33,226 nt of DNA from Rhodospirillaceae bacterium. Its GTDB lineage: Bacteria; Pseudomonadota; Alphaproteobacteria; Bin65. The position numbers and the translations under genes were made by a program. Below, one piece after another: positions 8,232 through 18,262 of the stretch (position 1 is its first letter; every line of letters begins with the position of its first letter). The notes under the pieces are model-generated. The model did no database searches. It saw only the letters and a program-made list of their open reading frames with translations, and was not told where the DNA came from. The stretch covers positions 1 to 33,226 of the forward strand of contig JAPOST010000105.1 of NCBI GenBank assembly GCA_026709535.1, written 5' to 3'.

Positions 8232-10496
8232 ATGTCCGAGCCCGAACAAGTCACTGACGACGACGCACTTTTGATCCACGCCTCCGGGCGACCAGGAAAA
8301 ATCGAGATTACGCCGACCAAGCCGCTGACCACCCAGCGTGACCTGGCGCTGGCCTATTCGCCCGGTGTGGCCGCGCCGGTCCTGCGCATCGCGGCGGACG
8401 AATCCGCCGCCTACGACTACACCGCTCGCGGCAACATGGTGGCGGTGATCTCCAACGGCACTGCGATTCTGGGCTTGGGCAATCTGGGTGCCTTGGCGTC
8501 AAAGCCGGTCATGGAAGGCAAGGCTGTCTTGTTCAAGCGGTTTGCAGACGTTGATTCGATAGACTTGGAAGTCAGTACCGAGGATGTCGACAGGTTCGTC
8601 AATTGCGTGCGTTACCTAGGTCCGAGTTTTGGCGGCATCAACCTGGAAGATATCAGAGCGCCTGACTGTTTCATCATCGAACAGCAGTTGCGCGAGTTGC
8701 TGGACATCCCTGTTTTCCACGACGATCAGCATGGTACAGCCATCATCATGGCAGCCGGCATGATCAACGCGCTGGAACTGACCAACCGTTCGACCAGCGC
8801 CTCGAAGGTCGTCATCAACGGAGCGGGTGCAAGTGGTGTCGCCTGTGCCGAACTGATCAAGGCCATGGGCGTGCCGAGTGACCATGTCGTCATGTGCGAC
8901 ACACGCGGCGTGATTTACCAGGGCCGCGAGCAGGGCATGAATCAGTGGAAGTCAGCCCATGCCGTCAAGACCAGCGACCGGACGCTGGAAGACGCCCTGA
9001 AAGGAGCTGACGTGGCAGTCGGCCTGTCGGTCAAAGGCGCGTTCACGCAGGACATGATCACGTCGATGGGGAAAAAGCCTATCGTCTTCGCCTTGGCCAA
9101 TCCCGACCCGGAAATTCTACCCGAAGAGGTGCAGGCGATCCGGGCCGACGCGATCGTCGCCACCGGGCGGTCGGACTATCCTAATCAGGTCAACAACGTG
9201 CTGGGGTTCCCTTATATCTTTCGTGGCGCCTTGGACGTAAGGGCATCGACCATCAACGATGCCATGAAGATTGCAGCGGTCGAGGCGCTGGCCAAGCTGG
9301 CCCGAGAAGACGTTCCCGACGAAGTCGACGCCGCCTATTCCGGTCGGCGCCTGCGCTACGGCCCCGACTATCTGATCCCAGTGCCTTTCGATCCTCGCCT
9401 GATTGAGAAAGTGCCTTGTGCGGTCGCCAAGGCAGCCATCGAAAGTGGCGTGGCCCGCAGGCCGATCATCGATGAAGACGGTTATCGCCAACAGCTTCGA
9501 GGACGGCTCGACCCTACCGCTTCGTCGCTGCAACGGGTCATAGATCAGGTTCAGGCCAATCCGAAGAAGATGGTGTTCGCCGAAGGAGAGGAAGAACGTG
9601 CGATTCGGGCCGCCATTGCCTATGTGAATTCGGGGTATGGTACGGCGGTACTGGTCGGCCGGGACGAGCCGATCCAGAAGGCGATCGACGATGCCGGGCT
9701 GGAACTGCCAGCTGGCGTCGAGATCCAGCACGCCCGCAGGTCGGCCAAAAACCGGGGTTTCGCCGAATTGCTATACGAGCGCAAGCAGCGCGAAGGCTGG
9801 TTGTTCCGCGATTGTCAGCGCATGGTCAATCAGGATCGCAACGTCTACGCAGCTTGCCTGGTCGCCAGCGGCGAGGTCGAGGCCATGATTACCGGACTCA
9901 CCCGACGGTTTGCGGTCAGCTATGAGCAGGTCCGGCACGTTATCGACAATCAGCAAGGCGCGCGTGTTTTCGGGATGACGATGATCGTCACCCGCGGACG
10001 GACGGTCTTCATCGCCGATTCAAGCGTCAATGAGGAACCGACAGCGGACATGCTGGCGGATATCGCGGAGCAAGCGGCCGCCAAGGCGCGTGATCTGGGA
10101 CACGAGCCGCGAGTAGCCTTTCTCTCCCACTCGAACTTCGGCAACCCAATGACGGAGCGCAGCGATCGGATTCGCGATGCCGTCGACCTGCTGGATTCGC
10201 GGCGCCCGGATTTCGAATATGACGGCGACATGTCGGCGGACGTCGCGCTTGATCCGATGCTGATGGAGCTTTATCCGTTCTGCAAGCTGACCGGGCCGGC
10301 CAATGTGCTGGTGATGCCAGCTCTGGACGCGGCCAACATCTCGGCCAAGCTGTTGCAGAAACTGGGTGGCGGAACGGCGATCGGCCCCATCATGTTGGGC
10401 CTTGAAAAGCCAGTGCAGATTGTCCTGATGGGCTCGACAGTCAGCGACCTTATCAACTTGGCCGCCTTTGCCGCCGCGGACGCTCATCAGACGTAG
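8232..10496 (+). CDS. maeB: NADP-dependent malic enzyme with C-terminal phosphotransacetylase-like domain
   Basis: MaeB oxidatively decarboxylates malate to pyruvate, producing NADPH. The 754-residue length is that of the bacterial MaeB fusion. An N-terminal malic domain ([11 protein letters not shown] near residue 40; HDDQHGTA near 160) is followed by the NAD(P)-binding Rossmann domain with [16 protein letters not shown] near residue 195. From about residue 430 comes a phosphotransacetylase-like domain ([16 protein letters not shown] through [16 protein letters not shown]), which in this family is regulatory and gives acetyl-CoA sensitivity. The start at 8232 gives the expected N terminus; no strong Shine-Dalgarno precedes it. 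It is divergent from mutS across about 180 bp. No adjacent gene points to an operon. Confidence 0.96.
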   Translation: MSEPEQVTDDDALLIHASGRPGKIEITPTKPLTTQRDLALAYSPGVAAPVLRIAADESAAYDYTARGNMVAVISNGTAILGLGNLGALASKPVMEGKAVLFKRFADVDSIDLEVSTEDVDRFVNCVRYLGPSFGGINLEDIRAPDCFIIEQQLRELLDIPVFHDDQHGTAIIMAAGMINALELTNRSTSASKVVINGAGASGVACAELIKAMGVPSDHVVMCDTRGVIYQGREQGMNQWKSAHAVKTSDRTLEDALKGADVAVGLSVKGAFTQDMITSMGKKPIVFALANPDPEILPEEVQAIRADAIVATGRSDYPNQVNNVLGFPYIFRGALDVRASTINDAMKIAAVEALAKLAREDVPDEVDAAYSGRRLRYGPDYLIPVPFDPRLIEKVPCAVAKAAIESGVARRPIIDEDGYRQQLRGRLDPTASSLQRVIDQVQANPKKMVFAEGEEERAIRAAIAYVNSGYGTAVLVGRDEPIQKAIDDAGLELPAGVEIQHARRSAKNRGFAELLYERKQREGWLFRDCQRMVNQDRNVYAACLVASGEVEAMITGLTRRFAVSYEQVRHVIDNQQGARVFGMTMIVTRGRTVFIADSSVNEEPTADMLADIAEQAAAKARDLGHEPRVAFLSHSNFGNPMTERSDRIRDAVDLLDSRRPDFEYDGDMSADVALDPMLMELYPFCKLTGPANVLVMPALDAANISAKLLQKLGGGTAIGPIMLGLEKPVQIVLMGSTVSDLINLAAFAAADAHQT

Positions 10497-10686
10497 GCGA
10501 TGGAGATGCCGCGCCCGGTTACGCAAGTATTAAGGCGGCACATTTTCCGATCAGAAGGATCCACGTCGACCTGAAGTTGAAAACATCTGAAATCAGCGAT
10601 TACCCCTTCTGAGATCAGTGTGTTATACTCCAACCCGATCAGAATGTCGGGATACCGGTCATTCCAGTATGAGCACATCGCCCGAA

Positions 10687-11108
10687 CTGCAGCCTCAGCC
10701 CGCGCTGCTTCTATTGGCTGATGGGAGTCCTCGTAACGTTTTCCCTCGTTGTCGGCACGGCTTTCGTATCCATCGGCGCTTTGCCGGTTCCTGGTTTTTC
10801 GGACTTGATGTCCTGCTGTTCTGGCTGACCTTCCGGGCAAGCTACCGCAGCGGTAACCTGCTCGAGAATCTGCGCATGACTCGCGACCGCCTGGATGTGA
10901 CGCGGATGTCGTAGCCAGCATTGGACCCTCCAGGCCCTGGTGGGTCAGGGTGTCGATACCTCGACCGGTGGAGCATGAAAGCCGGCTTGTCCTGTCTTCT
11001 CATGGGCAATCTCTGGTAGTCGGGGCGTTTCTGTCGCCGGATGAACGCGGCGAGATGGCGGATGCTCTGGAAGACGCCCTCTGCCAGCTTCGCGGCGCGC
11101 TCGCCTGA
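10687..11108 (+). pseudogene. DUF2244 integral-membrane protein, broken by several frameshifts
   Basis: DUF2244 proteins are small alphaproteobacterial membrane proteins of unknown function. The segments read in order but in changing frames: LQPQP (from 10687), FYWLMGVLVTFSLVVGTAFV (from 10709), FGLDVLLFWLTFRASYRS after the T5 run at 10795-10799, then RLDVTRMS and a stop at 10912. After that QHWTLQ, and PWWVRVSIPRPVEHESRLVL to GAFLSPDERGEMADALEDAL, ending in TGA at 11106-11108. The order and motifs (two membrane segments, PWWVRV, FLSPDER) cover essentially the whole family. At least four indels are needed to restore one frame. No gene besides this occupies the gap between maeB and dapB. Confidence 0.75.
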
Positions 11109-11141
11109 TCGGTTGGAGGTACGGCCGGCGAAGCCGATCCC

Positions 11142-11951
11142 TCAGTCCATTCCCAGAACGTCGGCCATGCCATAGAGGCCGGCCGTCTTGCCAGCGATCC
11201 AGCAGGCGGCCCGGACAGCGCCCCGAGCGAAAATCGCCCGGCCTCCCGCCTTGTGCGTCAGTTCCACCCGCTCGTCCTCTGTGGCGAACACGACCGTGTG
11301 TTCGCCCGCCACGTTGCCTCCGCGCAGAACGGCGAAGCCGATGTCGCCCTGTCGCCGCGCACCACTGATTCCGTCACGCCCACGATCGGCCACTTTGTCC
11401 AGATCCACGCCACGTCCCCTGGCGGCTGCTCGACCAAAGCCGAGTGCGGTGCCGGAAGGGGCGTCGACCTTGTGTTTGTGATGCATCTCGAAGATGTCGA
11501 CGTCCCACTCGTCATTGAGGGTCCGTGCAATCTGTTCCGTGACCGTGAACAGCAGATTGACACCCATGCTCATGTTCGGCGCCCACAGGATTGGCGCCTT
11601 GGTGGCGGCCTGGTGCACCGCCGCCGTCTGGGCTTCGTCCAGTCCGGTCGTACCCAACACCAGGGCTTTCCCGGTTTCCGCGGCCACCGCAGCATGTGCA
11701 ACGGACGCCGTGGGGACAGTGAAATCGATTAGGACATCGGCAGCCTGTGCAGCCGCGTACGCGCCTTCGATGACATGAACCCCGACAGGATCCAGCCTCG
11801 CCAGCACGCCGGCATCCTTGCCCAGCGCGGCGTTTCCCGATCCCTCGGTAGCGGCGGTAAGGGTGCAGTCGGCGGAAGCGACAATTTCCCGGACAAGCAT
11901 TTGACCCATCCGGCCGCTGCAGCCCAGAACGGCAATCCGGCAACGGTCCAT
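11142..11951 (-). CDS. dapB: 4-hydroxy-tetrahydrodipicolinate reductase
   Basis: DapB performs the NAD(P)H-dependent reduction in the diaminopimelate/lysine pathway, feeding peptidoglycan and lysine synthesis in the cytoplasm. The 269-residue protein opens with the nucleotide-binding loop GCSGRMGQM (residues 10-18). It contains VLGTTGLDEAQ, the NMSMGVNLL segment and the signature EMHHKHKVDAPSGTALG with the catalytic His and Lys. It ends in the usual GLYGMADVLGMD. Length and N terminus are normal for the family. It stands alone, flanked by two pseudogenes (DUF2244 downstream, a PIN fragment upstream). Confidence 0.97.
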   Translation of the reverse strand: MDRCRIAVLGCSGRMGQMLVREIVASADCTLTAATEGSGNAALGKDAGVLARLDPVGVHVIEGAYAAAQAADVLIDFTVPTASVAHAAVAAETGKALVLGTTGLDEAQTAAVHQAATKAPILWAPNMSMGVNLLFTVTEQIARTLNDEWDVDIFEMHHKHKVDAPSGTALGFGRAAARGRGVDLDKVADRGRDGISGARRQGDIGFAVLRGGNVAGEHTVVFATEDERVELTHKAGGRAIFARGAVRAACWIAGKTAGLYGMADVLGMD

Positions 11952-12328
11952 GATGCGTGGTCCTTTCCTGTGCTTTCAACGGCACAGAGCTATGGCAGGT
12001 TGGGCGCGCACGCAAGCATGGCAAACCTTGTCATTGACGCCTGACGCTGCAGCGCCTCGGATATCGAGCCAGTCGACGTTAACGCATGCCGCTCTGGATG
12101 AGGCGCTTTCGGGAAAGAGACCCGCGGAGGACATTGCTTCGGTCGGCAGCCTTTTGGAACCTGTTCCTGAGGCTACGGGCTGGAAGGCGAGATGTTGACC
12201 TAGACGTGGAAACGCTGACGTTCGGACGGGTCGGGAGCGAACAAGCCGCCCCCGATGCATTGAACGTGAGCAAGCCGTTCGATCTGGACGAATTCTGGCC
12301 CGCAATATCCGGTGGTTCCTGAGCTGGG
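11952..12328. other. No intact gene recognised upstream of dapB
   Basis: The start of this stretch must hold the dapB promoter. A plus-strand frame (12086-12322) ends DALNVSKPFDLDEFWPAISG, 6 bp before the PIN-domain remnant and in the same frame. By position it could be the relic of a cognate antitoxin, but I recognise no antitoxin fold and no ribosome binding site. The rest has no coding or repeat signal I can support. Confidence 0.35.
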
Positions 12329-12538
12329 ACGTTTCTTGACACGAACGTTTTGGTTCGGGCGTGTTTCGAGGCCGCTCCGGGCCACGCCATCTCCCGCCAG
12401 CGGATGCAGGAAGCTGGCGAGAGCGGGGAGTATTTGCGAATCAGTCTGCAGGCGGTAAAGGAGTATCTTGCGTCGGCGCTTCGTGAAGTCCGCCCGGGTT
12501 GCCGGTCATTTACACGATTGCGCCATGCAGCGGCTTGA
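12329..12538 (+). pseudogene. PIN-domain (VapC-like) toxin fragment lacking a start codon
   Basis: The frame reads FLDTNVLVRACFEAAPGHAI and then YLRISLQAVKEYLASALR, which is the N-terminal third of a PIN-domain ribonuclease, including the first metal-binding Asp (LDTN) and the Glu in KEYL. Where the family has the initiating ATG there is ACG (12329-12331), with an in-frame TGA just upstream, so translation cannot begin normally. After LASALR the homology is lost and the frame stops at 12538. A shifted frame with VAGHLHD (about 12490-12520) may be a scrap of the distal part. It is probably a dead toxin-antitoxin locus. Confidence 0.6.
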
Positions 12539-12672
12539 GTTCGCTTTTCGTGTTGTCAACGCAACTGCGCCGAATACTGCGTTACCGGATCGAGGCCTTG
12601 ATGCCGCCCGTATGCTTGTCGCCTCTGCTGTTCACAGATGCGATATCTCTCGCCGACAGGATTAGGCCGACC

Positions 12673-13209
12673 CTACTCGAGAGGGTAGGAACAGAGCATC
12701 TCGTAGGCTGCGCCGTTGCGGCCCAGGTGACTCTGATACAAATGAAAGGCCGTGACCGGAAACGGCGGGGCGCGAAAATCGCCGTGCTCCGAAAGGAAGT
12801 TCGCCAGGTGATGCCCCGTTTCCCCCTTGATGCGCGCCAGGGTGACATGCGGCTTGAAACGGCGTTTCTCAGTCGCAAATCCCGCGCGTACGATCGCCGA
12901 TTCCACCTTTGCCTGCAAATGCTTGAGCGCCGGGTTCGCGTGGACGCCGGTCCAGATCGAACGGGCGCTGCGCAATTTGCCGAAATGGCCAACCCCCGTT
13001 AGCGTCAGCGGAAAGTTTCTGGCGCGAATAGCGCGAAGCGAGCTGTCAATGTCCTCCGCCTCGTGTTCGGCCACATCGCCGATGAAGCGCAAGGTAACAT
13101 GGAAATTGTCTGAAGCCACCCAACGCGCCCCTGGAATGCCGCGCTCCATGATGGACAGCACATCGCGAAGGTCGTCAGGAAGCTTCAGTCCAACAAACAG
13201 GCGAATCAT
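12673..13209 (-). CDS. thpR: RNA 2',3'-cyclic phosphodiesterase (2H phosphoesterase, LigT family)
   Basis: Family members hydrolyse 2',3'-cyclic phosphate ends on RNA. The 178-residue protein has both catalytic His-x-Thr-Leu motifs, NFHVTLRFIGD (about residues 35-45) and KPHVTLARI (about 120-128), in the two-fold symmetric 2H arrangement. It opens with MIRLFVGLKLP, typical of the family. It lies 68 bp downstream of the TesA-like gene on the same strand and may be cotranscribed with it. Confidence 0.93.
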   Translation of the reverse strand: MIRLFVGLKLPDDLRDVLSIMERGIPGARWVASDNFHVTLRFIGDVAEHEAEDIDSSLRAIRARNFPLTLTGVGHFGKLRSARSIWTGVHANPALKHLQAKVESAIVRAGFATEKRRFKPHVTLARIKGETGHHLANFLSEHGDFRAPPFPVTAFHLYQSHLGRNGAAYEMLCSYPLE

Positions 13210-13277
13210 GGGAGCAGGTCAGGCTTCGACACGAACGGAATCGCCTCATATCCCCGAACGCCGGGAAAGGAAAGAGC

Positions 13278-13931
13278 TCAGCCGTCGGTTCTGGCCACCA
13301 GGCGTTCGACGTAAGGCAGGAGGCGCTCGACGATCACGGCAACGCCCTTGGCGTTGGGATGAATAAGGTCCCGCTGGTTCAGTTTGGGGTCCAGCGCCAC
13401 GCCATCAAGGAAGAAGGGATACAGGATGGCGCCATACCGATCAGCCAGTTCCGCGTAGACGCTGTTGAATTTTCTTTCATAAACCGGTCCCAGGTTGCGC
13501 GGCGCCAGCATTCCGGCCAGAAGCGCTGGAATTCGTTCTTCCTTGAGGCGCTTGAGGATGGCATCCAGGTTGGCGCGGGTCTGGGCCGGATCCAGGCCCC
13601 GGAGCCCGTCATTCCCGCCCAGTTCGACGATCACGAAATCCGGTCTTGACACAAGCGCCCAGGCCAGACGCGCACGGCCGCCTGCGGTGGTGTCGCCAGA
13701 GATACTGCCGTTCATGACCGTGATGTCGTAACCGCGGGCGCGCAGCGCCCTTTCCAACTGAGCTACGAAGCCCTGCTCTGTCGGCAGCCCAAACCCCGCA
13801 CCAAGGCTGTCGCCCAGCACCATCAGCTTGCGGGTGGCCGCCTCGACCGATGCGGCCCCGATCACGCTCCACAGAAGCGCCAGCGCAAACGCAAGACGGT
13901 TGATCTGGCGGCGGGTATGCACATATGCCAT
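13278..13931 (-). CDS. tesA: SGNH-hydrolase arylesterase, TesA-like, exported
   Basis: TesA-type enzymes are secreted or periplasmic thioesterases/lysophospholipases. From the ATG at 13931 the protein is 217 residues with a signal peptide (INRLAFALALLWSVIGAASV, cleavage probably after VEA). It has all SGNH blocks: VLGDSLGAGFGLP with the nucleophile Ser, NGSISGDT, VIVELGGNDGLRG, and DLIHPNAKG with the Asp-His pair. An ATG four codons upstream (13943) is an equal alternative; the frame open to 14024 would place extra charged residues before the signal peptide and is unlikely. The gene is divergent from the ABC ATPase at 14054, an arrangement I know from E. coli tesA-ybbA-ybbP, so a shared role in lipid handling is plausible but unproven. 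Confidence 0.93.
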   Translation of the reverse strand: MAYVHTRRQINRLAFALALLWSVIGAASVEAATRKLMVLGDSLGAGFGLPTEQGFVAQLERALRARGYDITVMNGSISGDTTAGGRARLAWALVSRPDFVIVELGGNDGLRGLDPAQTRANLDAILKRLKEERIPALLAGMLAPRNLGPVYERKFNSVYAELADRYGAILYPFFLDGVALDPKLNQRDLIHPNAKGVAVIVERLLPYVERLVARTDG

Positions 13932-14053
13932 GAATGAATCCATGAAGATGCTGACGCGTCGGCTTGTTCCGCGCGATACGTCGTATCTGGGGTTTGAGGC
14001 GCCGGGATTCCATAACCAACGCATTGAACTTGCAAGGCGTACAGGGCGGATTG

Positions 14054-14743
14054 ATGATCTCCCTTTCGAACATCCACGTTCGTCTGCCCAGTCTGGCGGG
14101 GGAAGTGCACATCCTGCGCGGAGTCGACCTGACGCTGGGATCGAGCGAGGCGGTTGCAGTCGTCGGTCCGTCCGGTTCCGGCAAGTCTACCATGATGATG
14201 GTGCTGGCTGGTCTGGAACGCGCGAGCGACGGCCGTATCGAGATTGCCGGCCACGATTTGACTTCCATGGACGAGGATGCGCTGGCCCTGTTTCGGCGCG
14301 ACAATATCGGGATCGTCTTCCAGAACTTTCATCTCGTACCCACCATGACCGCACTGGAAAACGTTGCGTTGCCGCTTGAATTCGTTGGCCGGCGAGATGC
14401 GTTCAATCTTGCCGGAGAAGGGCTGGCCCAGGTTGGTCTGTCCCACCGGCTGACCCATTATCCCGCGCAGCTTTCAGGCGGCGAGCAACAGCGTGTCGCC
14501 TTGGCGCGCGCCTGTGCCGCGCGGCCACGCCTGTTGCTGGCGGATGAGCCGACCGGGAACCTCGACGGCGACACCGGGCAGGCGGTCATGGATCTGCTGT
14601 TTCAGATGCGGGACCGTCTGGACATGACCCTCTTGCTGATCACGCACGAGCCGAGGCTTGCCGAGCGCTGCGACCGGGTGATCAGGATGGCTGATGGCCA
14701 GATTGTCGACCCGAGACTGGCAACCGCGGCGGCCGCCGAATGA
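14054..14743 (+). CDS. ybbA: ABC transporter ATP-binding protein, YbbA/LolD-like
   Basis: This is the ATPase half of an exporter-like ABC complex with the next gene. The 229-residue domain contains Walker [10 protein letters not shown], the Q-loop in [16 protein letters not shown], signature [14 protein letters not shown], Walker [15 protein letters not shown] and H-loop LLITHE. The TGNLD variant is typical of the LolD/MacB/FtsE group, which works with FtsX-type permeases. I chose ATG 14054 ([11 protein letters not shown]), which follows a GGGCGG purine-rich site, over the open frame from 13964. Its stop overlaps the permease start by 4 bp (ATGA), indicating an operon. Confidence 0.93.
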   Translation: MISLSNIHVRLPSLAGEVHILRGVDLTLGSSEAVAVVGPSGSGKSTMMMVLAGLERASDGRIEIAGHDLTSMDEDALALFRRDNIGIVFQNFHLVPTMTALENVALPLEFVGRRDAFNLAGEGLAQVGLSHRLTHYPAQLSGGEQQRVALARACAARPRLLLADEPTGNLDGDTGQAVMDLLFQMRDRLDMTLLLITHEPRLAERCDRVIRMADGQIVDPRLATAAAAE

Positions 14744-17313
14744 GCAGTTTCACCGCGGATCTGCGGATGGCAGCTCGATTGGCGCGCCGCGAACTGCGTG
14801 CCGGGATCAGCGGGTTCCGCATCTTTCTGGCCTGTCTGGCTCTGGGTGTCGCGGCCATTGCGGGAATCGGCTCGCTTGGCACGGCAGTTCGCGAGGGCCT
14901 GCGAGCCGACGCCCGCAAGATCCTGGGCGGCGACATGGAAGTGCGGCTGATTCACCGAGACGCCAAACCGGAAGAAAAGGCTTGGCTGCGGCGGAACGCC
15001 ATCGTTTCACGCGCCGCCAACCTGCGCGGCATGGCCTACACGACGGAGGCCGACGCCGAGAGGCGTCGACGGGTGCTGGTTGAATTGAAGGGAGTCGATG
15101 GCCGCTGGCCTCTGTATGGCGCGCCACAGGTTGACGGAAAGCCGGTTTCCCACGCTGGTCTGGCACAATTGCTGGCCGAGAAGGAGAGCGTACCGGGCGC
15201 CTTGGTCGATCGCGCGCTACCGCTTCGGCTGGGCGTCAACATTGGCGACCGACTGCGCGTCGGCAAGCAGGTTTTTGAGATCAGGGGACTGCTCACCCGG
15301 GAACCTGACCGCGGGACGCGCCTTTTCACCCTGGGCCCGCGTGTCCTGGTCAGTGACGTCGGGCTGGCGGCGACCGGTCTCGTCCGGACTGGCAGCCTGA
15401 TCTATTTCCACTATCGCTTGAAACTGCCGCCCGGCGCGAACCTGTCGGCCTTTGCCGACCGCCTGAAAGCCGACCTTCCCAAGGCCGGGTGGCGAATACG
15501 GTCGCTGGGCCAGGCGACACCGGGCGCGCAGCAATTTCTGGCCCAGATCACCTTGTATCTGACCATGGTTGGCCTGACCGCGCTGCTCGTTGGCGGGCTG
15601 GGCGTCGCCAATGGCGTGCGCGCCTGGCTGGCTGGTCGGGCCGCAACCATCGCCACCCTCAAGTGCCTTGGCGCGCCGGCTCGTCTTGTTTTCTTGACCT
15701 ATCTGCTTCAGGTTCTGGCGCTGGCGGCGATCGGTATTCTGATCGGTCTGGTTGTTGGCGGCGTCTTGCCGGCAATGCTGGCGGGAACGATCGAGGGCAT
15801 GCTGCCAGTTTCCGTGCGCCTTGATCTCTATGCCGGGCCGTTGATTGTGGCGGCGCTGTTCGGGCTCCTGACAGCACTGGCCTTTTCACTGTGGTCAGTG
15901 GCGAGGGCGCGCGAAATACCACCCGCGATGCTGTTTCGTCAGATGGTTACCGCAGTGGAAGGCAGGCCCCGTCGGGTGTACATGCTGGCGACGGCGTGCC
16001 TGATCGGCGCGCTTTCCGCGCTGGCCATCGTGACGGCGACCGACAGGCTCCTGGCCTTGATCTTCATCGCTGCCTGCGCCGGGGCATTCCTGTTTTTCTG
16101 GGTCATGGCCCGGCTGATAGCGCGGACGGCTGCCCGTCTGTCGGAGTCGAAACGCGGCATTTTGCGGGGACCGCACATGCGCCTGGCGCTGGCCAACATC
16201 CATCGACCGGGTGCCCCGACCGTGAGCGTGATCTTGTCGCTGGGACTGGGCGCGACGATCCTGGTCGCCATCGCGCAGATCCAGGGCAATCTGGCGGACC
16301 AGGTGAGACGCCAGATGCCGGATTCCGCGCCGGCCTTCTTCTTCATCGACATCCTGCCGCACCAGGTGGCGTCATTCGACCGGGCCGTGAAGACTACTGG
16401 CGGTGTCTCCCGGGTAACGCGGATGCCGATGGTTCGCGCGCGAATCGTGAGGCTGAACGGCATCCCGGTTGCCGAGGCCGCCGTTGATCAGAACGTCCGC
16501 TGGGCCCTCCGGAACGAACGCGGCCTGACCTATGCCGCGACGATGCCTCGGGGGTCTGTGTTGACCGCCGGCTCGTGGTGGCCTGCGAACTACGGCGGCC
16601 CGCCGCTTGTGTCGTTCGATGCCGAATTAGCCACGGGCATGGGTCTTGCGGTGGGCGATACGATCACGCTCAACGTGCTGGGCCGCGAAATCACGGCGAC
16701 GGTGGGCAACCTGCGCCGTATCAGGTGGCGAACGATGGCGATGAACTTTTCCGTCATCTTCGCGCCGGGGACGCTGGAATCTGCACCGCACAGCCATATC
16801 GCGGCCGTCTACGTCAATCCGGAAGCGGAAACCCGTCTTCTGGGCAAGGTTAACAAAGCGTTGCCGAACGTCTCCGGCATTCGCGTACGCGACGCCCTTG
16901 CTGCCGCCGCCGGCATCCTGGAAAATATCGCCGCCGCCTTGCGATCGACGGCCTTGGTGACGATCTTCGCAGGCCTGCTGGTACTGGCCGGGGCCATTGC
17001 CGCCGGCCATCAGCGCCGGGTGTATGACGCCACCGTGCTGAAAGTTCTGGGTGCAACCCGCTGGCGCTTGCTGCGGGCGTTTCTGCTGGAGTACGGCTTG
17101 CTGGGCCTTGTCGCGTCGGTAATCGCGGCGTTGTTGGGCGGTATCATCGCGTGGGTCGTCCTGACCCAGGCGATGCGCTCTCCCTGGATTCCTCTCCCCG
17201 GCACCGCGATCGGCACCGCCTTGTTGTGTCTGATGGTCATGCTGATATTCGGCTTCATCGGCACCTGGCGCGCGATGCGCCACAAGCCGGCGACACTGTT
17301 GCGCAACGAATGA
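14740..17313 (+). CDS. ybbP: FtsX/MacB-type ABC transporter permease, YbbP-like
   Basis: This is an 857-residue inner-membrane permease of the large YbbP class, with two FtsX-like modules. The first membrane segment (IFLACLALGVAAIAG, about residues 28-42) is followed by a periplasmic domain. A cluster of segments lies about residues 260-400 (LYLTMVGLTALLVGGLGVAN and the following), then two more segments near 420-460. A second periplasmic domain (QVRRQMPDSAPAFFFIDILP onward) precedes three C-terminal segments (ALVTIFAGLLVLAGAIAAG to LMVMLIFGFIGTWRAM). It is translationally coupled to the ATPase. The substrate is unknown; the neighbouring TesA-like esterase suggests lipids, by inference only. 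Confidence 0.92.
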   Translation: MSSFTADLRMAARLARRELRAGISGFRIFLACLALGVAAIAGIGSLGTAVREGLRADARKILGGDMEVRLIHRDAKPEEKAWLRRNAIVSRAANLRGMAYTTEADAERRRRVLVELKGVDGRWPLYGAPQVDGKPVSHAGLAQLLAEKESVPGALVDRALPLRLGVNIGDRLRVGKQVFEIRGLLTREPDRGTRLFTLGPRVLVSDVGLAATGLVRTGSLIYFHYRLKLPPGANLSAFADRLKADLPKAGWRIRSLGQATPGAQQFLAQITLYLTMVGLTALLVGGLGVANGVRAWLAGRAATIATLKCLGAPARLVFLTYLLQVLALAAIGILIGLVVGGVLPAMLAGTIEGMLPVSVRLDLYAGPLIVAALFGLLTALAFSLWSVARAREIPPAMLFRQMVTAVEGRPRRVYMLATACLIGALSALAIVTATDRLLALIFIAACAGAFLFFWVMARLIARTAARLSESKRGILRGPHMRLALANIHRPGAPTVSVILSLGLGATILVAIAQIQGNLADQVRRQMPDSAPAFFFIDILPHQVASFDRAVKTTGGVSRVTRMPMVRARIVRLNGIPVAEAAVDQNVRWALRNERGLTYAATMPRGSVLTAGSWWPANYGGPPLVSFDAELATGMGLAVGDTITLNVLGREITATVGNLRRIRWRTMAMNFSVIFAPGTLESAPHSHIAAVYVNPEAETRLLGKVNKALPNVSGIRVRDALAAAAGILENIAAALRSTALVTIFAGLLVLAGAIAAGHQRRVYDATVLKVLGATRWRLLRAFLLEYGLLGLVASVIAALLGGIIAWVVLTQAMRSPWIPLPGTAIGTALLCLMVMLIFGFIGTWRAMRHKPATLLRNE

Positions 17314-17486
17314 TCTGTCCTCTCATGAAGTCCCGTTGCCGTCAGAAAAATCGCGCGAGGAAGCTTGCTCGGAGTTTCGGCATGAAAGGAACGGTTCGAC
17401 GCGCCATTAAATGTTGATTTTTTTTTTCTGTCGCCCAAATTACAGCACGGGTTTCAATGTCTCAACAAAAAGGGGCTCTGTAAATC

Positions 17487-18236
17487 ATGGATCCGCGTTA
17501 TCAGGGTGGCGTCGTCAGCGGTGCCGAGCAGGCCGTTGCTTACGATGAAGGTCTTCGAGCATACATGCTCAAGGTCTACAACTACATGACCGTTGGCCTG
17601 ATCATGACGGGCGCCGTGGCGTTCGCTGTGATTCAGGTACCAGCGATTTCCCAGATCTTTTATGCCGAGGTCGAGGTGGCTGGACGCACGTATGCGCAGC
17701 TGCAGCCCCTGGGCTGGGTCGCGCTGTTTGCGCCGCTGCTGTTTGTTTGGGTGTTCGCTTCGCGCATCCACACCATGAACCCTTCCACGGCTCAGACGCT
17801 CTTCTGGGTATACGCCGGCATGATGGGCCTTTCTCTGGCGCCGATAGTGGCCGTCTACACGTCGATGAGCATCGCCAAGGTATTCTTCATGACCGCCGGC
17901 ACCTTCGGCGCGATGAGTCTGTATGGCTATACAACCAAACGCGACCTCACCAAGTGGGGTTCGTTCCTGATGATGGGGCTGATCGGTGTCATCATCGCCA
18001 TGGTGGTGAACATCTTCCTGCAGAGTCCGGCGCTGCATTTCGCCATTTCGGTGATCGGTGTGCTGGTCTTTGTTGGCCTCACGGCCTATGATACTCAGCG
18101 CATCAAGTCGATGTACTCGGCTGCTGACGGTGCCGCCGTGGCGACCCGAAAGGCCATCATGGGCGCCTTGCAGCTCTATCTGGATTTCATCAACCTGTTC
18201 ATCCTGTTGCTCAGCTTGTTTGGCAACCGTGAGTAG
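17487..18236 (+). CDS. Bax inhibitor-1/YccA family membrane protein
   Basis: This is a 249-residue polytopic inner-membrane protein of the BI-1 (TMBIM) family, some members of which are pH-sensitive calcium leak channels. About seven hydrophobic segments are visible, beginning with YMTVGLIMTGAVAFAVIQV. The characteristic stretch FFMTAGTFGAMSLYGYTTKRDL, the FVGLTAYDTQRIK motif and C-terminal ALQLYLDFINLFILLLSLFG are all present. An AAGGGG ribosome binding site lies about 14 bp before ATG 17487. The 173-bp gap upstream contains a T-run (17411-17423 area), and a strong terminator follows the gene, so it is probably monocistronic. Confidence 0.95.
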   Translation: MDPRYQGGVVSGAEQAVAYDEGLRAYMLKVYNYMTVGLIMTGAVAFAVIQVPAISQIFYAEVEVAGRTYAQLQPLGWVALFAPLLFVWVFASRIHTMNPSTAQTLFWVYAGMMGLSLAPIVAVYTSMSIAKVFFMTAGTFGAMSLYGYTTKRDLTKWGSFLMMGLIGVIIAMVVNIFLQSPALHFAISVIGVLVFVGLTAYDTQRIKSMYSAADGAAVATRKAIMGALQLYLDFINLFILLLSLFGNRE

Positions 18237-18262
18237 GGTCCAGACGCCTTGACCGGAACAAG

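Noticed and set aside
17314..17486. Structured RNA upstream of the BI-1 gene (ybhL-type leader)
   Set aside because: A ybhL motif is known upstream of related genes in alphaproteobacteria, but I could not find convincing stems or a matching consensus here; a covariance-model search would decide.
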